Assembly (NCBI RefSeq): GCF_964340395.1
Contig: NC_135550.1
Coordinates: 2,281,501 to 2,345,500, forward strand
Direction: 5' to 3'
Length of the DNA: 64,000 bases
Source: Glandiceps talaboti
Taxonomy: Eukaryota > Hemichordata > Enteropneusta > Spengelidae
The notes beneath the pieces are model-generated. The model saw nothing but the letters and a program-made list of their open reading frames with translations. It searched no databases and had not been told where the DNA came from. Below are positions 60,594 to 62,310 of the stretch, piece by piece; position 1 is the first letter of the stretch; each line of letters begins with the position of its first letter. The position numbers were made by a program, and so were the translations under genes.

Positions 60594-62050
60594 TAACTTT
60601 ATTTAGACTCGATAGCCTGATAGGTAATTGCCTTTTTTCATGAGGGTCGAGTTATTACTATCCCTAGCAGAAGGCCTAATATAAAAGTATACCAGGTCCC
60701 CAGTTATACAGCTGGGTTGACTGGAGCACAATCGTGGTTCAATATTGCCCAAGGATTTAAGCTATTCAGAAACAAACAGCTACAGCAATGCTGAACTCAC
60801 ATCCTACAAATTCAAGCCAGCCACTCTAACCATTCACCCATCATGACTCCACAACCTATATCCTGCAGATTCCAAGCCAGCCACTCTAACAATTTGAGCA
60901 TCATGACTCCATAATTGTAATTTGTAATATATACAAATGTACTAATAAGAGATCTTACTTTGTGTTTAGTGTTTGCACCACTAAGTGATGAACAGATGAA
61001 AATATGCCATGAATCCCTGCTACTTCTGTTACGGTAAGCTATTGTAGTCTTTGGGTTTGTTATAAAGTAGTGGTTATCAGCTGTCATGGTGCTTTGTATG
61101 ATCAGATGGATCATCAAATCTTAACAAATGAACCAACAAGACATAGAAAACCTGACTCATGATCTTAACAGACAATGCAAAGAAACAAGACAGTCACTCC
61201 AAGAATTGCTCAAAACTGTCAGTGTTGTACAGTGCAGAATACACAACATATTCCATGAAGCTAATCTCAAATCCCAACTTGAACATTGTGATTAATAGTG
61301 ATATATAGCTTTGCCAACTGTTAATAGTTATTAACACATTTCTATTATTTCAGTTGTCCTGTGGTATCTGATATGGATATGATAGCATTTTCCAGACAGT
61401 TTATCAAGTTGCAGATGACAGCACATGCCTTAGCCTGTTTACTTCTAGTCTCTAATGTAGTCAAGAGGAAACAACAGATTCAGGTGAAAATCAAACATTT
61501 TTTACTTTTGTTATCTTTGATTAACACTGAATTTAAGGTAATAGTTCCTAAATTTGATTCTCCAAACATGAAACTTCTGGTGTACATGTATCACGAAACA
61601 ATTTGTAAACCTTAATTAAAGGGAAGGTCCAATCAAATGACATTGCAATTTTATTGATAAAATAAATGTAAGAGAAGTGATTTGATATACATGTACTATT
61701 TTTTTAAAACTCAGTTATCTTTGGTATAGCTTAGAATTGGTTTAAGCTTCTACTATAACAAGATTAGGATGACCTTTTTTTTTTTTTGTTTCCCATCTTC
61801 AGTGGGCGGGCGAAAAAAAAGGACAAGGAAAAAAATCTATATTTTTTCTGTTCTATTCTCTGTCCTTTCTGTCCTATCAGTCTCTCTACAACTTCTTTTC
61901 TCTTCTCTTTATTGAATTCCTTGTTACAGGTCTCTTTCCTTCATTTTAGCAAGGTTGACAAGTCCGTAGAACAACTTTGTAAGAAGATGAATACTCATCA
62001 TCCTAATGGATGTATATCTGTAGCCATGAACTATTGTATGATTTTATCAG
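671..62050 (+). CDS. KNTC1: KNTC1/ROD, kinetochore-associated protein 1, C-terminal part (21 exons; both ends outside window)
   Basis: This is the overall gene; exons are listed separately. KNTC1 (ROD) is the scaffold of the RZZ complex at the outer kinetochore. With Spindly it recruits dynein and supports Mad1-Mad2 loading, expanding the fibrous corona in the spindle checkpoint. Vertebrate KNTC1 is about 2,200 residues: an N-terminal beta-propeller and a long alpha-solenoid. The exons here give about 806 residues of the solenoid including the Rod C-terminal region. Recognisable blocks, in order, are KKVDVELAFG (exon 1), LLLYVETLL (exon 4), KLPFHPL (exon 7), IALKFCKMLALRW (exon 10), DIHAAADKIA (exons 11-12), RRIWRNHSHEPKAVKLI (exons 16-17), IYDIQLWNGVLQ (exon 17) and TAHALACLLLV (exon 20). 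All line up colinearly with vertebrate KNTC1 as I know it. No frameshift or stop occurs in the joined exons, so the gene looks functional. The N-terminal two thirds lie upstream and the final ~80 residues downstream. Identification is from memory of the family, not a search. Confidence 0.95.
908..1207. repeat. Minisatellite, 49-bp unit x 6
   Basis: Units containing CACCCCTTGTGGCCAAGCTG recur at exactly 49 bases (CTATCA at 965, 1014, 1063, 1112, 1161). The first copy is more diverged. It stops 27 bases before the DIRS left end. Confidence 0.95.
1234..1393 (+). repeat. DIRS left inverted terminal repeat
   Basis: About 160 bases, imperfectly complementary to 6544-6728. Shared blocks include AATACCCACCTTTTAGCTTA, CTCTGCTTCCCCTTGTGTA and GACTAGCCAATCCCCAGTAT. 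The outermost ~40 bases are also complementary to the first half of the internal complementary region. Confidence 0.93.
1664..3904 (+). pseudogene. DIRS Gag-like ORF1, frameshifted
   Basis: Opens with MSDQSPISKCGHP and a Cys/His cluster (GDGHDLCADC, then CDFC) typical of DIRS Gag proteins, followed by a long Ser/Arg/Pro-rich region (SRPSRSSSRSTTRDR, SRHGDRSRSPHRD). The frame from 1664 stops at 2026, while the reading continues in another frame from about 1989 to 3518. It then shifts again near 3510, with a stop at 3655-3657 and a basic C-terminal tail to about 3904 (KRRSQSKKRTRKPK). At least two indels and one stop therefore break the ORF. Its role in intact elements is RNA/particle binding; inferred from family position. 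Confidence 0.85.
3925..5345 (+). pseudogene. DIRS reverse transcriptase-RNase H, deleted and frameshifted
   Basis: Reads VGGRISLYAKHWECITSDE, an in-frame TAG at 4010-4012, then a frame to 4501 with the RT palm motif SIDLKDAYFHIPIH (about 4350) and the following VALPFG. The next RT block is disrupted: the coding phase changes and a short segment is missing just before the catalytic-loop remnant LDDWLLH (about 4524-4541). The thumb region runs in the 4536 frame to about 4985 and shifts again. RNase H follows: FPFTDASKVGWGAHL (4988), EMQAVVLAL, NTTVVAYINK in a shifted frame, and HPPGKRNGIADAFSR near 5345. A G-run at about 5205-5217 restores the frame after an upstream indel. Not able to encode an active enzyme. 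Confidence 0.92.
5350..5735 (+). pseudogene. DIRS methyltransferase-like region
   Basis: In frame with RNase H: PVVDLFATFLNRKLHLFVSP, AVDAMSFSWEGLEAYAIPPL and VAPLWPNRSWF. This pattern follows RNase H in DIRS polyproteins, where it is annotated as a Dam-like methyltransferase domain. The segment is fairly well preserved. Function in the element is uncertain even for intact members. Confidence 0.75.
5730..6373 (+). pseudogene. DIRS tyrosine recombinase, internally deleted
   Basis: The N-terminal core-binding part is in the 5236 frame (VERSLIAKGFSCKTAAVIAR, HASTLATYGEKWKRF, to about 5905). The C-terminal catalytic part is in the other frame (CPVRALKWYC near 5965 to the stop at 6371-6373). Between them the part expected to hold the first catalytic Arg is absent. 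The remaining signature is visible: H-x-x-R in AHEVRA (6151-6168), Trp in GTWRS, and the nucleophilic Tyr in FYLRD (TAC 6263-6265). A deletion plus frameshift therefore inactivates an otherwise recognisable recombinase. Confidence 0.85.
6392..6485. repeat. DIRS internal complementary region (circle-junction template)
   Basis: 94 bases. 6392-6433 is the reverse complement of the outer left end and about 6430-6485 that of the outer right end, fused at a shared AGAAT. This is the expected reverse complement of the joined ends of a circular intermediate. It starts 18 bases after the recombinase stop. Confidence 0.93.
6544..6728 (-). repeat. DIRS right inverted terminal repeat
   Basis: Inverted partner of 1234-1393. 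Its outer ~40 bases (AGTCTTATACAGAAATTC...) are absent from the left repeat and are complementary to the second half of the internal complementary region. Confidence 0.93.
6737..7159. mobile_element. MITE-like element with ~50-bp TIRs
   Basis: The left end CCAGTCACTTAGTCCCAAAA and following CCAACTCGTCC...AACTCATCCCA is matched in inverse by 7110-7159 (TGGGATGAGTTAT...CTGACTGG). About 420 bases with no coding content. It starts 8 bases after the DIRS right end. No clear target duplication. Confidence 0.7.
7279..12995. repeat. 5.7 kb degenerate minisatellite, ~45-bp unit with embedded (TG)n
   Basis: Roughly 125 units built on TTCTGAAATTGATCTTAATG followed by a variable GT run and TATTACTGTTAGA or GGTATCTGTTAGT. 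Unit length varies with the GT run. The left third (7279-9300) has a ~917-bp higher-order period; the right part has a 682-bp one that includes inverted units. It ends about 130 bases before exon 2. Confidence 0.96.
11063..12584. repeat. Three inverted-unit blocks at 682-bp spacing inside the array
   Basis: At 11063-11218, 11745-11900 and 12427-12583 the unit runs in the opposite orientation for three units (CATTAAGATCAATTTCAGAA), entered by CAGCAATACACACAGACATT and left at GAGACATTTACTGTCTC. Starts are exactly 682 bases apart. Confidence 0.93.
13125..13241 (+). CDS. KNTC1: KNTC1 exon 2
   Basis: Acceptor CTGTGTTTAG, 39 codons, phase 0 in and out, donor CAG|GTAAGT at 13242. It begins AISKVGKKLAQYYQD and ends HKLEQLQ. 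The last ~28 bases and the donor are the founder unit of the minisatellite that follows directly (13214-13510). The 12.3 kb intron before it holds the DIRS element and the 7279-12995 array. Confidence 0.92.
13214..13510 (+). repeat. Minisatellite whose unit contains the exon 2 splice donor ('mirage' type)
   Basis: Units of 57-66 bases, about five copies, starting inside exon 2 at TACATGGGGTCACAAACTAG. Each copies the exon end AGCTTCAG, the donor GTAAGTACAC and adjoining intron. GTAAGT donors stand at 13242 (the true one), 13301, 13358 and 13472; the fourth copy is decayed to GTTAAGT near 13406. Confidence 0.92.
13663..13945. repeat. Minisatellite, 62-66-bp unit x ~4
   Basis: AAGTTACCAACTTCCTTAGC...GCCGGAAAGTTGGCAGACCC recurs at 13742, 13808, 13870 and 13932, the last two intervals exactly 62. 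Confidence 0.9.
13973..14427 (-). pseudogene. Ty3/gypsy-like Gag zinc knuckle and aspartic protease remnant
   Basis: Read on the minus strand from 14427: CYCSKIGHIKAKC, a retroviral-type zinc knuckle with one residue missing between the first two Cys. An open stretch follows to a stop at 14153 (MKKDENQKISSKPVALVNTK...KLISKGQGLGH). Then, in a shifted frame, HDEVKSVVILRDTGAAQSLM carries the DTGA active-site motif of retropepsins, followed by GIDGNHIPVPLFEVNL. The order nucleocapsid then protease is that of gypsy-group retrotransposons. No reverse transcriptase or LTR is visible, so this is an isolated fragment. Its downstream end runs into the 62-bp minisatellite. Confidence 0.8.
14435..14497. 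repeat. Perfect 16-bp inverted repeat
   Basis: ATGAACAATGAATATT at 14435-14450 is exactly complementary to 14482-14497, with a 31-base loop. Could be a short transposon relic or a simple hairpin. Confidence 0.8.
14737..14843 (+). CDS. KNTC1: KNTC1 exon 3
   Basis: Acceptor TTGTCTGCAG, donor CAG|GTACAT. Starts ITFRDAFSS and ends FKDYCR, with the Arg codon split 2+1 into exon 4. 107 bases. Confidence 0.92.
15264..15748. repeat. Minisatellite, 25-bp unit x ~19
   Basis: Unit close to GTTCACTTCAGTTGATGTAC plus GTGGT, with several shorter copies lacking CACTTCA. Confidence 0.93.
16229..16409 (+). CDS. KNTC1: KNTC1 exon 4
   Basis: Acceptor TGTTTACAG, donor CAG|GTAAGA. One base completes the exon 3 Arg codon, then 60 codons: AFNLHEESALLLYVETLL to LNLILDQ. 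The motif matches the conserved helical 'YC-F-L' to 'ETLL' stretch of KNTC1. Confidence 0.95.
16461..16620. repeat. Minisatellite, 58-60-bp unit x ~2.6
   Basis: GGAATGTCTGGAAACAGGTATG and ACATGTAAAGTGAAAA alternate through three partial copies, starting about 50 bases after exon 4. Confidence 0.8.
16621..17267. other. Intron 4, unassigned
   Basis: Ordinary AT-rich intron sequence. The 74-codon ORF at 16876 resembles no family I know. Nothing else supported. Confidence 0.5.
17268..17363 (+). CDS. KNTC1: KNTC1 exon 5
   Basis: Acceptor TTTATAG, donor CAG|GTAGGA, 32 codons in phase 0. Reads VNFYDYERIDFLLGVIKND and ends EEEVKTVDQ. Confidence 0.93.
17364..17872. other. Intron 5, 5' part, unassigned
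   Basis: A short GT run followed by a G run (about 17374-17398) lies just after the exon 5 donor. The rest is unremarkable intron. Confidence 0.5.
17873..18800. repeat. Dispersed repeat with degenerate 220-290-bp internal units
   Basis: Begins at TTAGCCCTGATGGGGGCTTC, followed by a CCATCCATCTGTCTGTC-rich stretch. Then come three diverged copies of a block containing ATATCTCTGATATGCAT, ACAAATGTCAGATG-TATAG, CGGCCATATTTGTC and CAATAACTCTTGAA-TTTAA, plus TTGACCTTGACCTT runs. Related heads occur at 26274 and 56297. Probably a non-coding interspersed element. Confidence 0.6.
18801..19380. other. Intron 5, unassigned
   Basis: No gene or repeat recognised between the dispersed repeat and the palindromic TIR element; ORFs here are short and family-less. 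Confidence 0.4.
19381..21309. mobile_element. 1.9 kb TIR element with clustered 20-bp palindromes
   Basis: Terminal inverted repeats begin GAACAGTTGCGGGGCAAAG on the left and end with the complement at 21309. Next to each end the perfect palindrome AAGTGCTAGATCTAGCACTT recurs at 35-base spacing: 19397, 19432 and 19467 on the left; 21167, 21202 and 21237 on the right, plus one copy with two inserted bases at about 21272. The interior has moderate-GC sequence with CpGs and a diverged direct repeat (about 20650-20730 and 20785-20900), but no recognisable transposase. Probably a non-autonomous DNA transposon or foldback element. No clear target duplication. Confidence 0.8.
21310..21766. other. 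Intron 5, 3' part, unassigned
   Basis: Contains an imperfect short inverted motif (about 21530-21585, GATGAAGGCTTGTCTATAAG to AGGATATGTCGTC). Otherwise nothing supported. Confidence 0.4.
21767..21862 (+). CDS. KNTC1: KNTC1 exon 6
   Basis: Acceptor ATTTCCATGAAG with a modest pyrimidine tract; donor CAG|GTATGT. 32 codons, phase 0: GLKLLEYLTVYTRCSKASQ to YKTEEDQ. A 32-bp minisatellite begins about 10 bases after the donor. Confidence 0.92.
21872..22520. repeat. Minisatellite, 32-bp unit x ~20
   Basis: GAAATTTGATGATTCAAGTA plus TGGAGTGTACAT, with shortened and point-variant copies. It starts about 10 bases into intron 6. Confidence 0.95.
22577..22895. repeat. Minisatellite, second 32-bp unit x ~10
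   Basis: GAAATTTGATGTTTGTAGGT plus GCCAAGTGATGT. Same period and the same 11-base core GAAATTTGATG as the preceding array, but a different remainder. Confidence 0.95.
23165..25745. repeat. 2.6 kb minisatellite of 39/42/45-bp units x ~61
   Basis: Units built on GATACTTCACATGGTATGTT then ATCATGTGCATAGATGTCA. Three length classes arise from loss of ATC and of GA/TG triplets; nearly all lengths are multiples of three, so long frames stay open on both strands. The left part has TTCACGTGG and TTCACACGG variants, the right part almost only TTCACATGG. It ends about 105 bases before exon 7. Confidence 0.96.
25851..25941 (+). CDS. KNTC1: KNTC1 exon 7
   Basis: Acceptor CTTCATACCAG, donor GTCA|GTAAGT. 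LLHDSESLPHLAETKLPFHP to WKIV, plus one base of the Thr codon completed by exon 8. It lies about 105 bases downstream of the 2.6 kb minisatellite at 23165-25745. Confidence 0.92.
25942..27031. other. Intron 7, 5' part, with a dispersed-repeat head at 26274
   Basis: Around 26274 TTAGCCCCCATCAGGCACTG runs into GAGGGGGCTATAAGAACGAC, a hairpin-prone head like those at 17873 and 56297, followed by CCATCCTTCC. No coding content found. Confidence 0.45.
27032..28327. mobile_element. 1.3 kb TIR element (family copy 1)
   Basis: Left end AGGCCAGGAAAAATAAAAAA followed by GCTGTTCAACGGGC; the same sequence in inverse occupies about 28294-28327. Its left ~430 bases align with 54787-56295 (AGGCTTCACATGT, GTTTCAAAATTA, TGCATACAAGAG, ATGGGAAGGGGG, AATAGTCTGAAAG), so it is a dispersed family. 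Contains a long T run at 27109-27133. No transposase seen. Confidence 0.78.
28395..28453 (+). CDS. KNTC1: KNTC1 exon 8 (micro-exon between transposons)
   Basis: A 59-base exon with no long ORF of its own. Acceptor TCCTATCTTCAG, donor AAG|GTAAGA. Two bases complete Thr, then 19 codons: PELNADSVCNLLPVAEVLK. It was found because exon 7 ends in phase 1 and exon 9 starts in phase 0. The PEL motif after WKI matches the KNTC1 family. A TIR element ends 67 bases upstream and a LINE fragment starts about 25-40 bases downstream. Confidence 0.9.
28478..28844 (+). pseudogene. Non-LTR retrotransposon reverse transcriptase fragment
   Basis: Reads LICPSAKALHKLIGICDHYG, then NTTKTECM-like HTTKTECMAIFPKSWKPG and GKPLQFVST, two stops near KYLG, and GEDNADIQRQL, YARANLIV and NVKCTLFKSFLYSM. 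This is the region following the catalytic YADD block of LINE-type polymerases. It is truncated on the left just downstream of that block and cut on the right by the TIR element at 28845; a few codons (PQLCVANVF, 29876-29904) may continue after it. Starts about 25 bases past the exon 8 donor. Inactive. Confidence 0.85.
28845..29876. mobile_element. 1.03 kb TIR element inserted in the LINE fragment
   Basis: Inverted ends of about 74 bases, nearly perfect: left CCAAAACTGACCAAGTACGG followed by GCAGAGTTACGAGCTCG, right its complement at 29800-29876. The interior is CpG-containing with no transposase ORF. Target duplication not resolvable because the outermost bases (GTAATT...) are themselves part of the inverted repeat. 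Confidence 0.85.
29877..30435. other. Intron 8, unassigned
   Basis: Contains a C run (30070-30086) and a short stretch resembling the TTGACCTTTGGCCTTGAC repeat. No gene seen. Confidence 0.4.
30436..30655. repeat. Minisatellite, 53-bp unit x 4
   Basis: AAGTTGATTGACACTGTCAC followed by TGACCTATCAATAACCAG recurs at exactly 53 bases (AGTT at 30507 and 30560). Confidence 0.93.
30797..30968. repeat. Minisatellite, 38-bp unit x ~4.5
   Basis: GACCAAACAGCAACCCAAGA followed by GCTGGACATTACATATTT repeats exactly every 38 bases. Confidence 0.95.
31310..31520 (-). mobile_element. tRNA-derived SINE
   Basis: On the minus strand the head reads GCTCAGGATTAGCAGTCAGG then a B-box-like GGGTTTGAATCCC (complement at 31458-31470), followed by a non-tRNA body to about 31310. 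The promoter-like head is the basis for the call; no RNA gene structure remains. Confidence 0.65.
31737..31971 (+). CDS. KNTC1: KNTC1 exon 9
   Basis: Acceptor GTATACACAG, donor AGAG|GTATGT; 78 codons plus one base. Starts LSPEKLHLVAIENEMKEVKK, has a charged Lys/Glu/Gln-rich stretch, and ends AARFIVKELPRG. Largest exon in the window. Confidence 0.95.
32242..32315 (+). CDS. KNTC1: KNTC1 exon 10
   Basis: Acceptor CATCTGTCTAG, donor AAT|GTAAGT. Two bases finish Gly, then SDQVIALKFCKMLALRWKEL to AKNN. The ALKFC-LA-RW block is a strong KNTC1 match. Confidence 0.95.
32316..32939. other. Intron 10, unassigned
   Basis: C-rich low-complexity tract at 32364-32395; otherwise plain intron. The short ORFs at 32528 and 32661 resemble no family. 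Confidence 0.45.
32940..33147 (+). CDS. KNTC1: KNTC1 exon 11
   Basis: Acceptor CTGTCTGTAG, donor CCAG|GTTAGT; 69 codons plus one base. Starts PSEAEMATHASQKITDVYKR, includes LIFKLYEHKSIEER and ends ISSLPD with the Asp codon split. Confidence 0.95.
33148..33469. other. Intron 11, 5' part with a diverged direct repeat
   Basis: A block with ACATGATC, GAGTCATGTGACCAA and CATCAGAC occurs at about 33218-33262 and again at 33421-33466, directly upstream of the TIR element. No gene. Confidence 0.5.
33470..34739 (+). mobile_element. 1.3 kb TIR element, copy A
   Basis: Left end GGGCTTGTGGCAACAATTCTGG, right end CACCAGAATTGTTGCCTCATGC (34716-34737). The interior aligns in inverse orientation with 57569-58912, e.g. 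GGACACTTTGGTGTTCGTTTTCG and GACCGGAATCGACTGTGTGT here versus their complements there. Short ORFs are not conserved between copies, so it looks non-autonomous. Flanks share only ATCAGAC. Confidence 0.82.
34900..35024 (+). CDS. KNTC1: KNTC1 exon 12
   Basis: Acceptor TTTCCCTTCAG, donor GAT|GTAAGG. DIHAAADKIAAVNEYNIHKI to CKTDRCDDD. The 7.1 kb 36-bp array begins about 175 bases after the donor. Confidence 0.95.
35200..42342. repeat. 7.1 kb minisatellite, 36-bp unit x ~198
   Basis: Unit AATATATTGATATTACAGTT plus TAAATACAGCCACGGT. Most variation is CACGGT/CACAGT and TACAGCC/TGCAGCC. Three copies carry six extra bases (CATGTA at 36551, 36881, 38363). The region is open on both strands (about 2,373 and 2,412 codons) because 36 is a multiple of three and the unit has no stop in one frame of each strand. 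Each unit contains TTGATATTACAG, which looks like a splice acceptor. It occupies most of intron 12. Confidence 0.98.
42343..42584. other. Spacer between two large arrays in intron 12
   Basis: About 240 bases of non-repetitive intron, with GAATGTGTCAT occurring twice. No gene. Confidence 0.5.
42585..43915. repeat. Minisatellite, 56/58-bp units x ~23
   Basis: GAAACCTCCATTGCCACTGT followed by TGTAGTATGTCATCTAATAT. The linker alternates between GACTAACTGGAAAT (58) and GA(C/T)TAACTCATT (56), giving a 3-4-unit higher-order pattern. Ends about 20 bases before exon 13. Confidence 0.96.
43934..43992 (+). CDS. KNTC1: KNTC1 exon 13
   Basis: A 59-base exon with no usable ORF by itself. Acceptor TTACATGTAG, donor AG|GTTAGT. 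TSVFGTKSHELTEDERNLK plus two bases of Arg. The previous intron is 8.9 kb, nearly all tandem repeat, ending about 20 bases before this acceptor. Confidence 0.9.
43993..45893. other. Intron 13, unassigned
   Basis: 1.9 kb of ordinary AT-rich intron. ORFs of 66-87 codons on both strands resemble no family. No repeat structure recognised. Confidence 0.5.
45894..45963 (+). CDS. KNTC1: KNTC1 exon 14
   Basis: Acceptor CTTTTCCAG, donor AAG|GTTTGT. Completes Arg, then VMYILQLGSREGTALFLWNY to LSK. Confidence 0.92.
46182..47230. mobile_element. TTAA-flanked TIR element (MITE-like, 1.05 kb)
   Basis: Left end AGAGAAATGCCACTCCAGGA, right end complementary (reading AGCGGAATGCCACTCCAGGA inward). TTAA stands at both borders (46178-46181 and 47231-47234), the target duplication used by piggyBac and Kolobok superfamilies. 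No transposase recognised inside. Confidence 0.8.
47352..50625. repeat. 3.3 kb minisatellite, 27-bp unit x ~120
   Basis: Unit ATGTTAGCCTGTCACTGGTT plus GTATGTC, with AGCATGTC and GGTAGTATG variants. From about 49390 some copies carry ACTAGTACGTAGTATG, and a ~336-bp higher-order block recurs (AGGTAGTATG at 49671 and 50007). 27 is a multiple of three, so a 648-codon frame is open. Ends about 110 bases before exon 15. Confidence 0.97.
50739..50851 (+). CDS. KNTC1: KNTC1 exon 15
   Basis: Acceptor AAATTTCAG after a T-rich tract, donor CAG|GTAAAA. PSAELTNTSCIRIMQCLFSL to QPVERIR, Arg split 2+1. It lies between the 27-bp array (ends 50625) and the 29-bp array (starts 51095). Confidence 0.95.
51095..53307. 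repeat. 2.2 kb minisatellite, 29-bp unit x ~76
   Basis: AAGTACTGCATGTAACACCA plus AGCTGATAT; the main variants are GCATG/GCAAG and AGCTG/AGTTG. The minus strand has no stop in any frame, giving three overlapping frames of about 560-825 codons. Confidence 0.97.
53483..53618 (+). CDS. KNTC1: KNTC1 exon 16
   Basis: Acceptor CTATTTTGCAG, donor AAG|GTAGTA. Completes Arg, then FNLQTLVYLTDLETLNMTYS to RRIWRNHSHEPK. The final W-NHSHE block is one of the best conserved in KNTC1. Confidence 0.96.
53965..54215. repeat. Minisatellite, ~60-bp unit x 4 with internal palindrome
   Basis: Each unit has CATAGACCCCTACATGTGTA running into GGGTCTATG, a near-perfect 29-base inverted repeat, then GACAGAGCTATAGAAACTGT. 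Confidence 0.92.
54588..54683 (+). CDS. KNTC1: KNTC1 exon 17
   Basis: Acceptor TTTTTCATCAG, donor ATG|GTAAGT, 32 codons in phase 0. AVKLISDLCLDNKIYDIQLW to VFSM; near-identical in pattern to vertebrate KNTC1. Confidence 0.97.
54787..56297 (+). mobile_element. TIR element family copy 2 (relative of 27032-28327), interrupted
   Basis: The left end GTCAGAAAAAATAAGAAAGC followed by TGTTCAATGGGCC, and the stretch from about 55970 (AGGCTTCACATGTCAGTAAA, ATGGGAAGGGGG, AATAGTCTGAAAG) align with 27032-27460. A separate element at 54857-55947 splits the two parts. The right end is lost near the dispersed repeat at 56297. Confidence 0.75.
54857..55947. mobile_element. Nested element with TACCTCCCGTAAGGG ends and ~145-bp internal repeats
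   Basis: Begins TACCTCCCGTAAGGG and immediately folds back (TACGGGAGGTA), and ends CCCTTATGGGAGGCATT. Inside, about six diverged units of 138-148 bases recur (TATCTTAAG near 55072, 55211, 55358, 55504 and 55651) with AATTTGCATAATTAATGATT and GTTGATGTACCTTA blocks. Non-coding. Confidence 0.7.
56297..57140. repeat. Dispersed repeat with C-run head, internal ~120-bp units and (CA)n tail
   Basis: Head TTAGCCCCCC plus a C run, then GGGGGCTTATAGATTGTGCT and CGTGCGTGCGTGCGTCCGTC. The unit ACTGGGCAGATTGGCCTGAA occurs twice and AGCAAC-GACCA-GCCCATAGCA about five times. Ends in (CA)n at 57103-57136. Related heads at 17873 and 26274. Confidence 0.65.
57296..57407 (+). CDS. KNTC1: KNTC1 exon 18
   Basis: Acceptor TTCCCACCATAG, donor AG|GTAGGT. 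INYLHYVVIQLSVIPNLWQI to VLQPLTV plus one base. Its phase joins only to the exon at 60970, across an intron that holds a TIR element, a RecQ pseudogene and a SINE. Confidence 0.94.
57569..58912 (-). mobile_element. 1.3 kb TIR element, copy B (inverse of 33470-34739)
   Basis: Ends GGGGCATGAGGCAACAATTC (left) and its complement GAATTGTTGCCTCATGCCCT (right), flanked by an exact 11-base duplication TGGTTTAATCA (57558-57568 and 58913-58923). A 9-11-base duplication suggests a Mutator-like element, which is an inference. Inside KNTC1 intron 18. A GC-richer, CpG-containing block lies at about 57890-58700. Confidence 0.87.
59011..59232. repeat. Minisatellite, 73-bp unit x 3
   Basis: CTGTATTCAAACATTAGTTT, GATGGGAAGCCCACACACGT and CGGCCAACCCCTCCCACGT recur at 59011, 59084 and 59157, exactly 73 bases apart. 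Confidence 0.95.
59482..59919 (+). pseudogene. RecQ-like ATP-dependent DNA helicase, truncated pseudogene
   Basis: An ATG at 59482 opens MPVVDAVTKSSHEFEIVLKE, as at the N terminus of RecQ-like helicase domains. After a TGA near 59550 and a frame change, GRDVFAILP followed by a degraded Walker A (expected TGYGKS, seen ITGNG) is readable. Then LAPKVIDLVKG, a TAA at 59653-59655, and in the same frame ILVISPLISL (motif Ia) and QVERCQKLVITASLIG. VQIVFSSPEAAI and SEVYQEKLIGIAVDE follow, reaching motif II. There DEAH is replaced by DEDNK and a stop at 59917-59919. The whole C-terminal half is missing. It has no introns, so it is a dead retro- or transposon-borne copy. Confidence 0.8.
59920..60550. 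other. Intron 18, unassigned
   Basis: No gene or repeat recognised between the helicase pseudogene and the TAA microsatellite. Confidence 0.4.
60551..60596. repeat. (TAA)n microsatellite at a SINE tail
   Basis: About 14 AAT/TAA triplets. On the minus strand it is the A/T-rich tail directly after AATAAAGTTAATTATTATT of the adjoining SINE. Confidence 0.95.
60597..60910 (-). mobile_element. tRNA-derived SINE with duplicated head
   Basis: On the minus strand: GGTTAGAGTGGCTGGCTTG and GGATGTGAGTTCAGC form a tRNA-like head, then TCAACCCAGCTGTATAACTG and GGGACCTGGTATAC form a core-like body, then CTAAATAAAGTTAATTATT and the TAA tail. The head is present twice, 60 bases apart (60815 and 60875). Confidence 0.75.
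60970..61033 (+). CDS. KNTC1: KNTC1 exon 19
   Basis: Acceptor TTTGTGTTTAG, donor ACG|GTAAGC, 64 bases. Completes Val, then FAPLSDEQMKICHESLLLLL plus two bases of Arg. No ORF start of its own; placed by phase and by the family pattern 'PLS-EQ----ESL'. Confidence 0.93.
61354..61483 (+). CDS. KNTC1: KNTC1 exon 20
   Basis: Acceptor TATTATTTCAG, donor CAG|GTGAAA. Completes Arg, then CPVVSDMDMIAFSRQFIKLQ to KRKQQIQ, including TAHALACLLLV; strong Rod C-terminal match. Confidence 0.96.
61484..61929. other. Intron 20, unassigned
   Basis: Short intron between exons 20 and 21 with T- and A-runs (61773-61786, 61812-61836). Nothing else seen. Confidence 0.5.
61930..62050 (+). CDS. KNTC1: KNTC1 exon 21 (last one seen)
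   Basis: Acceptor CCTTGTTACAG, donor TCAG|GTGTAC. VSFLHFSKVDKSVEQLCKKM to CMILS plus one base. Reading through the donor reaches a stop after eight codons, but the family continues for about 80 residues, so a spliced continuation beyond the window is more likely. Confidence 0.88.
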
Positions 62051-62179
62051 GTGTACTAACACATTTGTCCTATTAATCAAAGTTGCATTGACATTGCTAG
62101 CAATTTTTTCAAGTTATCCAATTTGAACTTTAGTATGTAACTTTTTGAAACACTTGCGTGATTGTCATCAGTTTGCTAG

Positions 62180-62310
62180 AGGAATTATCATTTTTAGCAC
62201 AACTGAACTGAGGTTCAGTAGTGCTATAGGGATCGCCCGGCGTCTGTCTGTCTGTCTGTCTGTGTGTGTGTGGATGTGTGTGTGTGTGTGTGTGTGTTAG
62301 ACTCTCTTAC
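62180..62310. repeat. Dispersed-repeat head with (GTCT)n and (GT)n
   Basis: ACTGAACTGAGGTTCAGTAG forms a small hairpin, followed by GGGATCGCCCGGCGTCTGTC, a GTCT run and two GT runs. The arrangement resembles the heads of the other CTGTCTGTC-bearing repeats in this window. Confidence 0.6.

Noticed and set aside
62041-62076. Exon 21 as the terminal exon, reading through to the stop at 62074
   Set aside because: A good donor lies at 62051 and the family continues for about 80 residues, so the stop is probably intronic.
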